DNA from: Coffea arabica
Taxonomy: Eukaryota > Streptophyta > Magnoliopsida > Gentianales > Rubiaceae
Length of the DNA stretch: 64,000 nucleotides
Direction: 5' to 3'
Assembly (NCBI RefSeq): GCF_036785885.1
Contig: NC_092312.1
Span: forward strand, 37,241,239-37,305,238
Shown here: positions 1 to 12,073 of the stretch, piece after piece
Layout of the letters: every line of letters begins with the position of its first letter
How positions within the stretch are numbered: the first letter of the stretch is position 1
Notes under the pieces: generated by a model
Seen by the model: only the letters and a program-made list of their open reading frames with translations
What the model was told of the DNA's origin: nothing
Databases searched by the model: none
Position numbers and translations under genes: made by a program

Positions 1-120
1 TTATACTGTTTGATAAATATTCATAACTTAATGTTTAATAATCTAAATTGTACAATTTTGTCCTTCTATCTTTTAATCCAAAAAGAAAATAGAACCTATG
101 ATTTAATTAACTTAAAATTG

Positions 121-430
121 TTAGGTATGAAAATGACAATGATTGTGAAGAGCAATGCATACAATGACAATGTTTCTTTGTGTGAGAAAAGGGTATGGTT
201 TCATCGTTTTGAGAATGGGAAAGCGAGCTTTTAATACTCTAAAAGCACGTTCAATTACATTTCTCAATATTACATGTGCTTGGTTAAAGCGTTCTCATTT
301 TGATCTTGGACGAGAAGCATTTCGAAAATTAGACAACCAATATCTTATATTTCGATATGGTGTCATAAAGCTACGTGTGTGTGGATAAGCTGCATCACAT
401 AAATAATATTTATTTGCACAAAAAAATATA
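121..430 (-). pseudogene. PIF/Harbinger transposase C-terminal fragment (HARBI1/DDE_Tnp_4 type)
   Basis: Read on the minus strand, about 100 codons match the C-terminal half of plant PIF/Harbinger (HARBI1-like) transposases. In order they give a YYLCDAAYP block (family consensus YYLVDAGYP, holding the second catalytic Asp), an MTPYR segment, then LRNVIERAFRVLKARFPIL, holding the catalytic Glu in VIER, and finally PYPFLTQ and VIVCIALHN, the usual end of the domain, before a TAA at 121-123. One in-frame TGA lies between the two blocks. The first catalytic Asp and the whole N-terminal half are missing, so this is a dead, truncated element. It is not seen as a long open frame because of the stop. 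Family assignment is by recognised motifs. Confidence 0.8.
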
Positions 431-599
431 TATCAAAATATAAATGTTTGTGGATGAAAATTATTGCAAAAAAATACTATTGTTAAAAAAAATTTTTGAA
501 TAGAGAATATCAGGTTGTTTTATTTAATTAGATAAAGATTTTGAATAGGGAATATTAGGTTGTTTAATTAGATAAGGATTTTGAATGTAATTAACAAAC

Positions 600-819
600 A
601 TAGATATATTTGGTAGATAAGATAGAGTAGTTGAAGTAAATCTCTTGATTCTTATCAAATTAAGCATTCAGCTACGATTCTTGTGCTGAAAAAAATACAT
701 ATAAATTCAGCACCACTTAATAAGTTCAGCAGGTGAATTTTTATTTATCAAACACCCACAACATCTGAATGTCTGAATGGATTCAGTTTCAGCACTTTTT
801 TATGTTATCGAACAGGCAC
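600..819. repeat. MITE-like repeat, one end preserved
   Basis: This segment shares words with the repeat at 4197-4461: AAATTCAG followed by CCACTTAAT, and TTATCAAACAC. It ends in TTATCGAACAGGCAC, resembling the inverted end TTATCAAACATGGCC of that copy. The left end is not recognisable. It is probably a short non-autonomous hAT-like element. Confidence 0.45.
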
Positions 820-2730
820 TAAGTCTTCTGGTCCAAACCAAAATGTCTAAGCAGCTCTAACAGAATTCATGTAAGCCCTGGTGAAATAAATCAGCAAGCT
901 CAACCCATAATTAAAATAACCCAAATTTATCCCCAACAAATTACTGTCTACAAGCTACTAAAATCTAAGTTTCAATCAATGAGTCAACTCCTGAACAAAA
1001 GTATGTAAAGACCATAAGCAAACCCAAGTTACAAATATCCATTTAGTCCATGTCATGACCCAAAGAACAAGCTTAATACAAATCGGGGTCAACCCATTTC
1101 ATCACACCCAGAGATCAAGTTAAGAGATAACTGGATCTACCATCCCAAGTAATTGGTATCCAGAGATTTTTCAGCTACTATGGCTAGGATTTCGTCATAA
1201 TCATATTCCAGCAACTTTTAACATACTTTTTTTTTTTTTTTTACATAAAAATGATCTACACAACATTAGAAACATGACCAAAATATCAAAATCCACCTAG
1301 CATCGCTATAGAAGCACAAATGAAACCAAAACTTCAAGATTGCATGACTCATCTTTAAACCCATCTTTCTTATTTCAAACCCAACAAAATGTAAAAAAAA
1401 AAAAATTTCAAACATTTTCCCTAATCAAAAAGAGGGAAAAACATACAAGATTCAAAGCCAAAACATCACAGTGAAGGAATCACCAGTTTTAGACAAAAAT
1501 AGAAGAAAAATGCCAAAAACTAACGCAACATGACATAAAAGTTGGAATGAGTTGATTCAAGAAAGTTACCTATGGCTCTTTTGAGTGTTTAGGGTCATCC
1601 TAGCTTGCAAAAGCCGGTTGAGATGAGAAGGCATGAGGATCTTTTCCTCAGGAATGAATCTTTTTGAACTTTCAAGATCTGGAATGTTGTTGATTTTGAT
1701 CGCGATTTAGAGGCCCCTACAGTGGCTTTGGTCAAAAACTTTAAAAATAGAAAATGCTCTTGATGCCTCAAGAAGGTGAGGAAAAAAAATCACTGAAAAA
1801 GAATTAAAGGATTGAGAGAAAACTAAGATTGAATAGGGCTAGTTCATTGGCCTTATCATTTCATTTCTTTTTTGGAAATAAATTTCCTTCTCCTTTTTCT
1901 TATTTCTTCACTTTTTCTCCCTCTTTTTCCCTTGTGTCACTTTTCCTAATGAGATCTCTCTTGAAAAAACCCTAGCATTCCTTAAGCTCATGCATTTCTG
2001 ACCTTTAGTTCAAGTAAAGGAACCTTAAAATCAAAGGCCATCGTGAAAGGTTTGAAAATGTGATGATGTGTTCATCTTTAATCATTTGATGAAATGAGTA
2101 TTGAATAAGGACAAAGGTATTGAGTTGTCCTGTACTATGAATGTAACTTGGAAGAAAAGATAAAAAAAATTTTGAACCAAAATAATAATTACCAATCCAG
2201 TACAACTATTATACCGGTGAAGAAGAAGAACATCGTGCGCCTGGTGAGCATGCATGCTTAAGAGCAACTTCTTTTCTTTCTCTTGAATTTTGCTTGGGCT
2301 TTTGTTTCTTCTCGTTTGGTGCTTTATCTTGGGTTTTGTTTTCTTTTGTTTTGAATTTTTGGGTTGGGCTTTTTGGTTTATTGGAATTGGGTTTTGCTTT
2401 TCATAAATTTTCTCTTCTATTTTGTTCTTTTCTTTTCTTGTATTATTCTTGCTTTTCTTTATTCAAAACCTACAAAAATAAGACAAACCATGTTAGAACG
2501 AAATGCAAGAAAATATAATTTCACTAAAAATTAAAATAAAAGTGAAATTATATTTAAATGAGCAAAAATTTAGTGTCTATATCTTTTTTGAGAGTGTAAT
2601 TAACAATGGATAATTTTAAATTCATCCTTTGTCCAGTATAAGTAACAATAGGACAAAATACATATAACCTATTACTTCATCCAAGGACGTCAATTTGTTA
2701 AATTATTAGCAATAATAAGGAGCCATATCT
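820..2730. other. Gene-free stretch
   Basis: No gene recognised on either strand. The sequence is AT-rich, with homopolymer T near 1230 and A near 1390. Short open frames at 2005-2518 are low-complexity, rich in Phe and Leu, and match no family I know. Confidence 0.5.
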
Positions 2731-2738
2731 ATGACAAT

Positions 2739-3046
2739 CAATGTTTTAAAATCCGGACTCCTAAATGAACCAATGAGCTTTCAGCTTATGGTTCAATCAA
2801 TTCAATCCCAATCCAATTTTTTTAATTATTTTAATATTAAATTAGTTGGATAAATATAATATATAAAAAAAGAAAAGAAATATTTAGTGAAAAACCTATT
2901 CAAAGGCCGAATTTTTACCTGATTTGACCGGTTTTCGAACGGTTCATTTGGTTCCTTGATTTAAATATAGAATCATACTGAAATTATGACCAATTCATGG
3001 TTTGACTGGTTGAACTGGCTAGTCCAATCCATTTTTTGAGAGACAG
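2739..3046. mobile_element. hAT-like non-autonomous element, CAATGTTTT family, short copy
   Basis: A 308-bp element begins CAATGTTTTAAAATCCGGAC and ends in a degenerate inverted version of it. It is flanked by a perfect 8-bp target duplication, ATGACAAT, at 2731-2738 and 3047-3054. Eight-base duplications are the hAT hallmark. The interior has decayed gaacc/ggttc words like its larger relatives at 4913 and 55196. It lies just downstream of the ZIP gene. Confidence 0.75.
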
Positions 3047-3176
3047 ATGACAATTCAGAATAATCTCACACCCAATTTTTCATAACATAAAGATTGAAGA
3101 AAAGAAGGAAAAGTTTGTGAAACCAAAAAGCACATCCCACATATATGAGGATACAAAATTGTACACAAAAGTAACT

Positions 3177-5549
3177 TCAAGCCCACTTGGCCAAGAGAGA
3201 CATGCAACCAGCACCAAAAAGTAGGGAAATATTTGCCCCTTGTAGGAGCCTTGCATTGCTTTGCATCTTTGGATTCATAAAATCAGCCGAGAGAAGGTCC
3301 ACTAATGCCATGTAAACCAGGATCCCAGATGATGCTGCATCAAAAATTCCTTGCACAATGAGAGCATTTGGGCTGTTTTCATTATAAACATTGGATATTC
3401 CAATCCCAATTGCGATGCCGAATGGTGTTGTAAGCGAGAAGAAAAGAGCCATAATTGTAGTTGCTTGTGCTTTGAATTTTGCCTATGGATGAACAAGATT
3501 ACATGAGAACAAGTTATTATTTTCCACAAGTCCAAAAATACTTGGTCAACCTAAATTCTATGTTTTTTTAGAATCAAGAAAACATACAAACACAATCAAC
3601 ATAATCACAAAAAAGATGAAAGAAAATGATAAATGCAATCACGAGAATCCTATTTTAATAAACTTTAGGACTCTCCACGGTAGGCCTCAATCCTCGTGAA
3701 GTTTTACATTGCATTCGCAGGCATAATAGGCTTTCATGATATGCTAGCAAAGAGCATGATGAGTCCAGCATAAAATATATTCTTGCATACTAGATTATAA
3801 ACACTTTCAAAACAACGAAAACTAGATCACAAACAATACAAACCGCGCCTTTTTTTTATTTTTATTGTTTGTCCTGAATAATGAATAGAACCAAACAGTA
3901 AACTAATTTTGAATAATGCATAGTAATCAAGCAATTAAAATAAGACAAAGTAACGACAATTGCACCAGCATTTGGTCGTGCTCATGATTCCCCTCATTGA
4001 ATTTTCTTTTTGGTTGTTGATTTAGTCAATTTTGTAAATGGGTGAAAATGAAAAAAAAACCGAAGCTGTTCGTGATGCTGAATAACTTTCTTTTCCAATT
4101 TAATAAATTAATGATGAAAAATTTTTGTTAAGGACTAGTTCGGTGACAAAAAGAAAAAGTCAAAGAAGACAATGGACAGAGAGGAAGTGATCAAAAGGTG
4201 CGTTTGATAAAACTAAATTTGAAATCTGAGTCAATTAAGTTAGTGAATTATTAAGTACTAAATTTGATACATTTTAGTGTATATCACATTAACTGATAAG
4301 TAAATAGTTTATCACTTAATTTTTGAAGTAAATTTTACTTAGAAAATTCAGTGCCACTTAATGAATTCAGATGTTCTAGTTTTGATTATCAAACACGTCT
4401 GAATATATTTAGATCTAAATTCATTAAGTTTAAATACTGAATTGAATTATCAAACATGGCCAAAATAATTGCCACCTAATTTAGTTATCTTGCATATTTC
4501 CCCATGTGGGACTTTTTAAATCAGTCCATATTAAATAAATGTTTTCAAACTTCAGTTTTATAGCCTCCAAAATCTCAAATAATCAAGATTGGGCTATGAT
4601 GCTTGAAAAAAAATAAGAAAATAAGAAAACAAAGAAATAAAGAGGTTTGATTATTACCTGTGCAATGCATCCGCCAAGTCCAATACCTTCGAAAAATTGA
4701 TGAAAGGTCAAAGCTGCCAAAAGAGGCCTTATTATTTTTGGATTATCAGATGCACCTAAAGCAATTCCAATAATTACGGAGTGAACTATGATTCCCAGTT
4801 CCAAAACCTGCAGGAAAATCAATCCAAAAAAAAAATTCGAATAATTGTGAGAACAATATTAGTATCCAATTAAGCATATGGAAATGTAAAGGGGTTGAGG
4901 AGCAGTTTAGGCCAATGTTTTAAAAACCGGACCGTTAATTGAACCGGTGACGTGAAAGGGTCGAAGTTCAACCGGTCGGACCGGTTCAACCTCGGTTCAA
5001 TGAATTTAAAAAAAATAATTTATATAAATATTTATGCATAAAATAAGACATGTAATGGACTAATTTAATACATTATATGATGAAAAGTTTACTATTTTTG
5101 AATAACTTGATTTTTTAAAAATAAAAATTTTAAATTATAAGTTAAAACAAATAAATTTCATTTCAATTTCAATTATATCTACCAAAAAAATCTTAGATCT
5201 AACCCAAAAATATCATAATATTTTAAAATTATACAATTCATGTCTATGAGAATTTAGATTTTGTGAACTAAAATTTTAATTTACGTTTTGGGATTTAGAG
5301 ATTGCAATTTAAAAAAGGAATTTTGGAGTTCGAAAGAAGTCAAGAGAATCGAAAATAGAAATGCAAACTTGATAAGAAATAAAAAATGAGATAAAAGTGA
5401 GTGGTTGTGGCATTCAATAATTTGGGTTAAAGAAAAATAATTCTTTTTTAACCTTTTTCAATTTAATGGACAAAAATAAAATTAAAAGATGGAAGAAAAC
5501 ATCAATAAATTAAAAATAAAGTGGTTTGATTAAAAAGAGAGTAACAAAA

Positions 5550-5581
<32 letters not shown>

Positions 5582-6364
5582 TGTGTGTGTGTGTGTGTGT
5601 GTTGAAGATTAAAAAGAAAGAGCCATGAGATGATTAGATTTTGTAAAAAAAATGAAAAAAAGAAATATGAGTTTTTGTTTTATATAAATAAGTTATCAAA
5701 ACAAAACTAATAAGATGTGATGGTGCAATGGTTACTACATTGGTCTTTTATTACAAAGGTCTTGAGTTTGAATCTTGATAGTTGCATTTTACAAAACGTA
5801 AAAAAAAAAAAAAAAAAAAAAAAAGAGGAAAATCTCGAAAACCGAAAACCGCTGATTCAATCCGGTCCGGCGGCATTTTACAAAACGTAAAAAAAAAAAA
5901 AAAAAAAAAAAAGAGGAAAATCTCGAAAACCGAAAACCGCTGATTCAATCCGGTCCGGCGGTTTCCACGGTTTAACCGATTTTTGACCGATTTTCTAACC
6001 TGGTCAACTATAGCATAGAACCGGACCGGAGCTATAGCCGGTTCACGGTCCAACCGGTCGAACCGGCCGGTCCGGTCCGGTTTTCAAAACACTGTTTAGG
6101 CATTATGCATCTCTTTTTTTTTTTGGACAAAAAAAAAATCATGCATCTCATTCGATTCTATTTTCTTATATAGTCTTGCAACAATAATTATTAAACCCGA
6201 CCCTGCTTGCGGTTGAACCGGTTGGCCTAGTGATTAGAGCATCAGATCGGGTCAGATCTCTAATTTGATTGGACAAGAAATTGAGCTGGTCAAACTTGGA
6301 CAAACCTGGTTGACCTAGTGGTTCAATTGAAAACTCATCAGATTTGTCAATTAGCCCAATTTAC

Positions 6365-6410
<46 letters not shown>

Positions 6411-7889
6411 GTGGGTCTTTGTTATTGAAACAAAATGTATATATGCTTTTAATAAGTTTTGTACATTGGATCTTCATTTAAATAATGTATAAGACTTTAC
6501 TACTTGCTCAATTTTTATTTAATAACTCACTATTTTTTTAGTAAACTTGTTTATTTTTTTATTATACAATTAGTCCTTTTAACTTTTAAATTGACAATAA
6601 TTGATTATAGAAAATTACTTTGATTTTAAACAAAAAATAAAATAATGAAAAAATAATGCTATATTTTTTAAAACAAGCAATATAAATTTTGTTTTGTACT
6701 TGACTATATTATTTATTTATTTAAAAGTGTGATAAAATGAAGTTAAATCTTCTATTAATATCCATATATTTATTATATATCTTTCTAAGTATAAAATTCG
6801 TATCTAAAATCACTTTATTATATATTTTATGTATTTTAAAATTACTATTTTATATTTATAAATATTAAATTAATACTCACCGGTTGATCCAATAACCCAT
6901 TGACCCAGTCCCTCTGTCGTGTTCCTTATCGGATAGGGTTTAATAACTATGCTTGCAACTCTAAATGTGTGCAACTGCACAATAGCCTATGCACAACAAA
7001 TAAATTATAGCAAAATTGTGTTAAAAAAGTTTGCAATTTTTCATGACCAATAATTCATGCCGACCGTGATCATAACTTCTCATAGTGTACCCAAACTACT
7101 TTCATTCATTGTCATGATTAAGGAGATTAATACTTCATCATACAAAGAAAAGCGATGCATCATCTTAGCTATAATCATGACTTCTCTAATCCAAAACTTG
7201 GCATTGAACACTTATAGGATCCTGGATTAAATTAAGTATGAACTAAAAACACCTATATGTGCTTTTACCTGTGATATAACACGATAACGAAGTTGATTAG
7301 GAATGGATCCCCCTTCCACAGATACAGAGGCATGAGCATGGCCATGAGTAGCATCTGTATGAAGGGGAAGCCCAGAGAATTGATTCTCCCCATCACCTTC
7401 TACAGCTTCAATACCCTTGCCATTTCCAGATTTGTTTCTATAATGTGAGGTTGCATGTACGTCAACCATAAGAGCACCAATGGCTGCAAGCATTGCTACA
7501 AAGCCCGTGAAAGGAAACTTGCCCCAAGGGTTTTGAGGAAGACATGGGGAAGTCAAGCTCTCGAAAGCATCCGGGAGAACATGAATGAACCCTGTTGCCA
7601 AAATTACGCCGGCGGCAAATGCTTTGATAATGAAGAAGAAATTGTTTTCAGGGCTTAATGATGGAATTTTCTTGCCTAATACAGGAAGACAGACGCCCAC
7701 TAAACTGGCCAGGAAGATTGCAGCTATGGCTCCGAACCTGTACTTGAGGGCTAAACTCCTGTTTTTATCTTCTTCTTCTGCATCGCAGGTGCAGTCTCCT
7801 AAAACTAGAGATGGAAAAGCTAGAAGAAAAAGTAACATCAGAATCTTTTCTGCATTGAGAAGAGAATTAAATCGAACAAGTTTCTTCAT
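3177..7889 (-). CDS. ZIP: ZIP-family zinc/iron transporter (complete, 3 exons)
   Basis: Coding exons are 7889-7269, 4807-4658 and 3482-3177; each splice site is GT-AG and the joined frame is 358 aa, normal for plant ZIP1/ZIP3-type proteins. The family moves Zn2+, Fe2+ or related ions into the cytosol across the plasma or vacuolar membrane. Visible features: N-terminal signal peptide ending near VLG (residues 29-31), first membrane span near 53-72, second with [20 protein letters not shown] (about 93-112), a variable cytosolic loop carrying HGHAH (182-186), then the diagnostic spans with [12 protein letters not shown] (from H216) and [11 protein letters not shown] (from H243), whose His and Glu residues bind metal. 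It ends in the usual LLAKWA. Intron 1 (2.46 kb) contains two hAT elements; intron 2 (1.17 kb) contains a MITE. No disabling change is seen. Exact substrate cannot be told from sequence. Confidence 0.95.
4197..4461. repeat. MITE-like element in ZIP intron 2
   Basis: It starts GGTGCGTTTGATAA and ends TTATCAAACATGGCC, which are imperfect inverted repeats of each other. Flanks share only AAAA, so the target duplication is not resolved. It shares internal words with the repeat at 600-819. Size and ends fit a short non-autonomous hAT-like element. Confidence 0.6.
5558..5601. repeat. GA then GT compound microsatellite
   Basis: A run of GA dinucleotides passes directly into a run of GT dinucleotides, inside the hAT-like element of ZIP intron 1. 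Confidence 0.9.
5784..5960. repeat. 89-bp tandem duplication
   Basis: Two near-identical units run 5784-5872 and 5873-5960. Each begins GCATTTTACAAAACGT, continues with a long A run, then GAGGAAAATCTCG, and ends CGGTCCGGCG. They lie within the hAT-like element; the A tracts probably made slippage or unequal exchange easy. Confidence 0.85.
6183..6951. mobile_element. Second hAT-like element in ZIP intron 1 (TTATTAAACCC family)
   Basis: A 769-bp element is flanked by a perfect 8-bp duplication, CTTGCAAC, at 6175-6182 and 6952-6959. Its left end is AATAATTATTAAACCCGACC; the right end is the inverse of CATAGTTATTAAACCCTATC. A 37-bp AT microsatellite lies at 6371-6407. No coding potential. It is a different family from the neighbour at 4913 but has the same 8-bp hAT-type duplication. 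Confidence 0.8.
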
Positions 7890-7956
7890 TCTTGAACGAA
7901 ATATTAAGGATCAGGAGAATCAAGAAACTTGAGAAACTGTTGAAGAGCTTGTCTCC

Positions 7957-7964
7957 TTTATATA
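7957..7964 (-). promoter_or_regulatory. Probable TATA box of the ZIP gene
   Basis: On the minus strand TATATAAA sits 68 bases upstream of the ZIP ATG, so transcription would start near 7930 and give a short 5' leader of about 40 bases. Confidence 0.6.
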
Positions 7965-7969
7965 AGGCA

Positions 7970-9070
7970 GAAGTTAAATCATACCTACTCAAGTATGGAA
8001 AGGACAAGTGAATAAAAAACAAAAATGGACCATCCAATAGTCAAAAGCTGAAAGAGATTCTTAAGCTTGCTTTTGCACTTAGTTCGGTTCAGGATCCACC
8101 AGAACAATAAAGAATGTTTTTGTCGTTATTATATATAGAGGTTGAGCAGGACTAGGTATGCAAATTTCTATGCAGCAGGATGAAACTATGAATGCATTTT
8201 GGTGTTCGGTCATTATTTATTCAATTGAATATGAAAAGTGAAGACATGATGAGGCCATGATTCAAAAATAATTCAAAGAAGAAAAGAAGGAAGTAATGTA
8301 CGGCTAAATCAGAATGGAACATTGTTAATTTCGGAGGGATTGCTAAATGAATATAGATCAATGTAAAGTGCATGTCGACATTATTGCATAGGAAACAAAG
8401 GTCAACTAGCTCATAATGTGATTGTCATTTTTATTGACGCAGAGCAAACTGATGGGGCTGGTACAGTTGTAAGCTCTCACGTCGTATCTTTTATTTCTTA
8501 TTATGTGATTCAGTGTACATTAAATAAGTTGATTTTGTTTGTGTACACTAACTTAAAAAAAAGAACTTTAGAAAATAATTTGTTATGTAATACATCAAAT
8601 TTCTTTGACAAATATAAAAATGGAAAACACCATAATTTCTGAGTGCGATTTGAACTATTAATTTACGTAATTGAAAGTAATTAATTAGGTTTACGATGAA
8701 ACCTAGAAATTGATTACCGATCCAATTTGAATATAACAAAATGATACAATAGTACTAACCCCAAGTCTGTGACGTGGTAGGTTTAAGTTGAAAGTCATGA
8801 GTAATCTACACATATACCTTCTCTTTAATTCATTTGTCATTAATGTACAATTTGTAGGACTAATTCGACTTTAATGTTGAATGGAACCTATGCTAAATCT
8901 ACCAGCCTAACTGAATCTCTATTGAATCCCCCTTGACTTTATCAAACAAATTGCTGGACTATTTCCAACTAGCTCATTAATAACATTCGCTTTGTGCTTT
9001 TTATATATATTAAAAATATATATCCAACTATCTATTATCAAGAAAAAATGAATAAGATAAATAATATACT
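7970..9070. other. Upstream region of ZIP, no gene
   Basis: AT-rich, with no recognisable coding region or repeat ends. It probably holds the ZIP promoter in its left part. I saw no clear zinc-response element, but small degenerate motifs could be missed by eye. Confidence 0.45.
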
Positions 9071-9079
9071 TTATACTAC

Positions 9080-11800
9080 TGGCTTCTTACCCACCCCTCT
9101 TCTACTCTTATAAGGAAAACAACTAGAAGGGTTGACTTGATGCCCAATGAGGTTCCAAGTGAACCCATCCATCGCAAAATAATCATAGCAGTCACAAATC
9201 AATCACGAAGCATGATATATATATATATTAATTAGCAATCTAAAACAAGAAATACGTTCAATGTGAACGGATATGGTACTGATACAGGTTGTAGAGTTGT
9301 CTCCCGTCCATTTCTAGATGTAGCACATTCTCCTGTTTAGTGATTCAATGTCATTTTGCCAATTAAACAATAACCAACATTCTTCTTTCTTCCAATGTTC
9401 GGTGATCATTTCAGTAGGTCATACTTGAGTATACCAATAAACGATACCCAAGGACCATCGGCCTACTCGACCAAACCCGTTTCTGGCTCGAATAGGCCGA
9501 CTGTCATTGGGGTTTGGGCCCAAAATGGTTATGCACAGTTAACAGTAGTAGTTAAACAATTAATGGTTCCAAAAGTAAATAGGTCGAGTGCGATAAAGTA
9601 TATACTCGCCTTTAATCAGTGAATAATAATAGCAATTTAAGTTGAAAACTCAAACAATTACACTTAGCAATCCATCAGTTCACCAAGCAACAGGCCACAA
9701 CCATACTTTAATATTTAATCATGAATACATACAAGGAACACTCACAAAATCAAGTGGACAGTCATGCCTTGGTTTCAAGGTTTTCTTCTAGCTCACCACT
9801 AACTTCTGAGACATGTCCAAGCTACAATTACTCGACCTTTCGACAAAACCAACTTTTTTTCAAAACTACTAAATTATCATAGTCAAAATAAGTGAAATAA
9901 CACATAAACTCTAGTTCTAAAAGGGTTATCAAACATGGAGGTTAAAAGGTATAGAGTTTTTGCAACCAAATTCTTGAAAATAAGGTCGGAAAGCTTGTCC
10001 TCACTCTCGGTTTCTTTTGACAGAATTTTGTCATCAAGATTACTTCAAATTTTCTCCTGATTAGAACATTAAGAGTTCAATAAACCAATATGTGCAAGTT
10101 TGCAACCAATATTTTAGTGTTAAATCTGGAAAGAAAATGGTGATTATGGTGACTCTCGGGCTCCAAGCAGAAACTCTTACCACTCCAATTCCCTTATAAC
10201 TTTTGGGATTTAGCACTCCAAAATTTGACAATAACTTTTAACAAAGTATCTCACATGAATGTATAGTAAAATAGCAACAATTTTTCGAATTATGGGATGA
10301 AGTTTAGCCATGGTTCAAGCCTGGAAGTTTCCTCCAAAACAGGTTACATGCAAGGAGATTTCTAACCCAAAACTCAACTTTTGTTTCATGATTCAAGCAT
10401 AAATCATGCAATATATCATAAAGTGACTTTAAGGCATGAATCTCTTTGAAAAACTTCAATAAAATAGAAGCTACAAGCTGGAAATTACAGCTCATAGCCC
10501 ACGGTTCAGGTAAGAAAATTTTCAGCAAGTCTTTCCTCACTTTTGTCATCAAACAGCACCCGTTTTACTCACTTTCAACCATAAGTCACACAATAATATG
10601 CTTATAACATAAAGTGAGGTATTATTCAAGCATTTTTTAGCAAAACTCAACCAAAGTTGCAAATAAGAGCTGAAATTTCTCAGCTCACTCTCTCAGCTCC
10701 CTCCTGAAATTTCAGCAACAAAAACTCTCATGCATGCCATATTTCCATCAAGATTCATCTATTAAAAAGGGTTAAATGATTTTCTAGCAAACTTGCAACA
10801 AAATGAACCAAAAACTGAAAGGAAACAGCCTTTACTATATCGGTTCAAGCTGGAAAATTTCCAGGAAGAAACAATTTATCAAATGAACTTTTCCTTCAAC
10901 GAAACTTTTATTTTCTTTACTCAAACCCAACATGCATGTGAAGATTAATGAGTTATAAGGTATATAGGACAAAATCTGAAATTTTGCAGCCAAAAGTTCA
11001 TGGAGAAAACTGAAAAAGTCCACTCGCCCTCACTCGGCCAGTTAAAACAATTTCTAGTAAGTTCCTTTAAATTTTTCCCAGCCAAGTTATCAACTTTCCA
11101 CTAGGTTCATAGCTAAACATACTATATATATCACACAAAGCAAGAAATAAGACATATTTCATACATTTCTAGTAAAAGTTCCCCCAAAAATTTGAATTAA
11201 AAGCTGTGGGGCAAAACCATCCATCACATGCTTAAAAACTAAAATTTCCAGCAAGATCTACTGCTTGTTTCTACCTATTTTCATCTTCAAATCATGCATG
11301 CAATCAAATCTTTCTGTGGTATATAGAATGGTCAAAGTTTCTAGCCATGTTACCTTATTTTCTACTACCAAACAAACTGGAAGCTAGCTCACCTTGCTGA
11401 TCTCTCCTCGGTTCAAACAAGCTGGAAATGGAGACAAGACTCACATTTTCTTTCAGCTCTCTCTCTCTCTCTCTCTCAAGTTTCTCACGGCTAGAGTGGA
11501 GGCAAACAAGAGATTTTCTCAGCTCTCCCTCAAGTTCTCTCCACTGGAAATGAAGCAAGACAAGGAAATAATTCTCTCAACTCTCTCTCAAGTGCTCTCG
11601 GCTGGAATGGAGGATGACAAGAGAAAAAAAAATTCTGGTCAAAAGTGTTGTTGGTTATGCAAGACAACCTGCACTTGGCACTCCCCTTTTTACCACTTGT
11701 CAATCATGCATAAGTCAATAACTAATCTAGCAATCACCCCACACTTTTATGTTATTATGTTGTGTATTAAATTCTTATTCTAATTAGTGTTAATTTTTAT
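9080..11800 (-). repeat. Probable decayed long LTR (minus strand), related to the 34-42 kb LTR cluster
   Basis: Order and words resemble the minus-strand LTR at 40835-42098: an ATAAGGAAAACAA block followed by CAATGAGGTTCCAA, then a segment with CTCGACCAAACCC and CTGGCTCGAATAGG. Similarity is patchy and neither terminus is found. No coding region is recognised; the CT-rich tract at 11457-11477 is a short microsatellite. The LTR reading is an inference. Confidence 0.4.
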
Positions 11801-12073
11801 AAGGGTTGATCCTACACTTAGTTAGGGTATATTCAAGTTGTTTAAACACTAGAAACAAATAAACACATAAATTAAATAATAACAAGCAATCGTAACACAT
11901 TCAATTCTAGATAAAACATAAGTTGCATGATTAATTTCGGACTCTCACACACAACTTGTACTATTTTTGGTAAAAATATTAGAATGATTGCCAATGTATC
12001 AATGATTTCAAATCACTTACTTCCACTGAATTTGAGTATTTTCAATTTTTTTCTGTTTGAGTATAGTGATGGG

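Larger units (their letters stand above)
4913..6094. mobile_element. hAT-like non-autonomous element, CAATGTTTT family, in ZIP intron 1
   Basis: The element has terminal inverted repeats: CAATGTTTTAAAAACCGGACC at the left, and at the right the inverse of CAGTGTTTTGAAAACCGGACC. GTTTAGGC flanks both sides (4905-4912 and 6094-6101; its first base overlaps the last base of the element). Many GAACCGG/CCGGTTC words lie just inside both ends, the subterminal pattern of hAT elements where transposase binds. The interior is AT-rich with no transposase, includes an 89-bp tandem duplication and a GA/GT microsatellite, and has no coding potential. Confidence 0.75.

Noticed and set aside
9395..9622. 75-aa open frame
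   Set aside because: Lies in probable LTR sequence, no conserved motif, and the similar region at 41401-41586 gives an unrelated frame.
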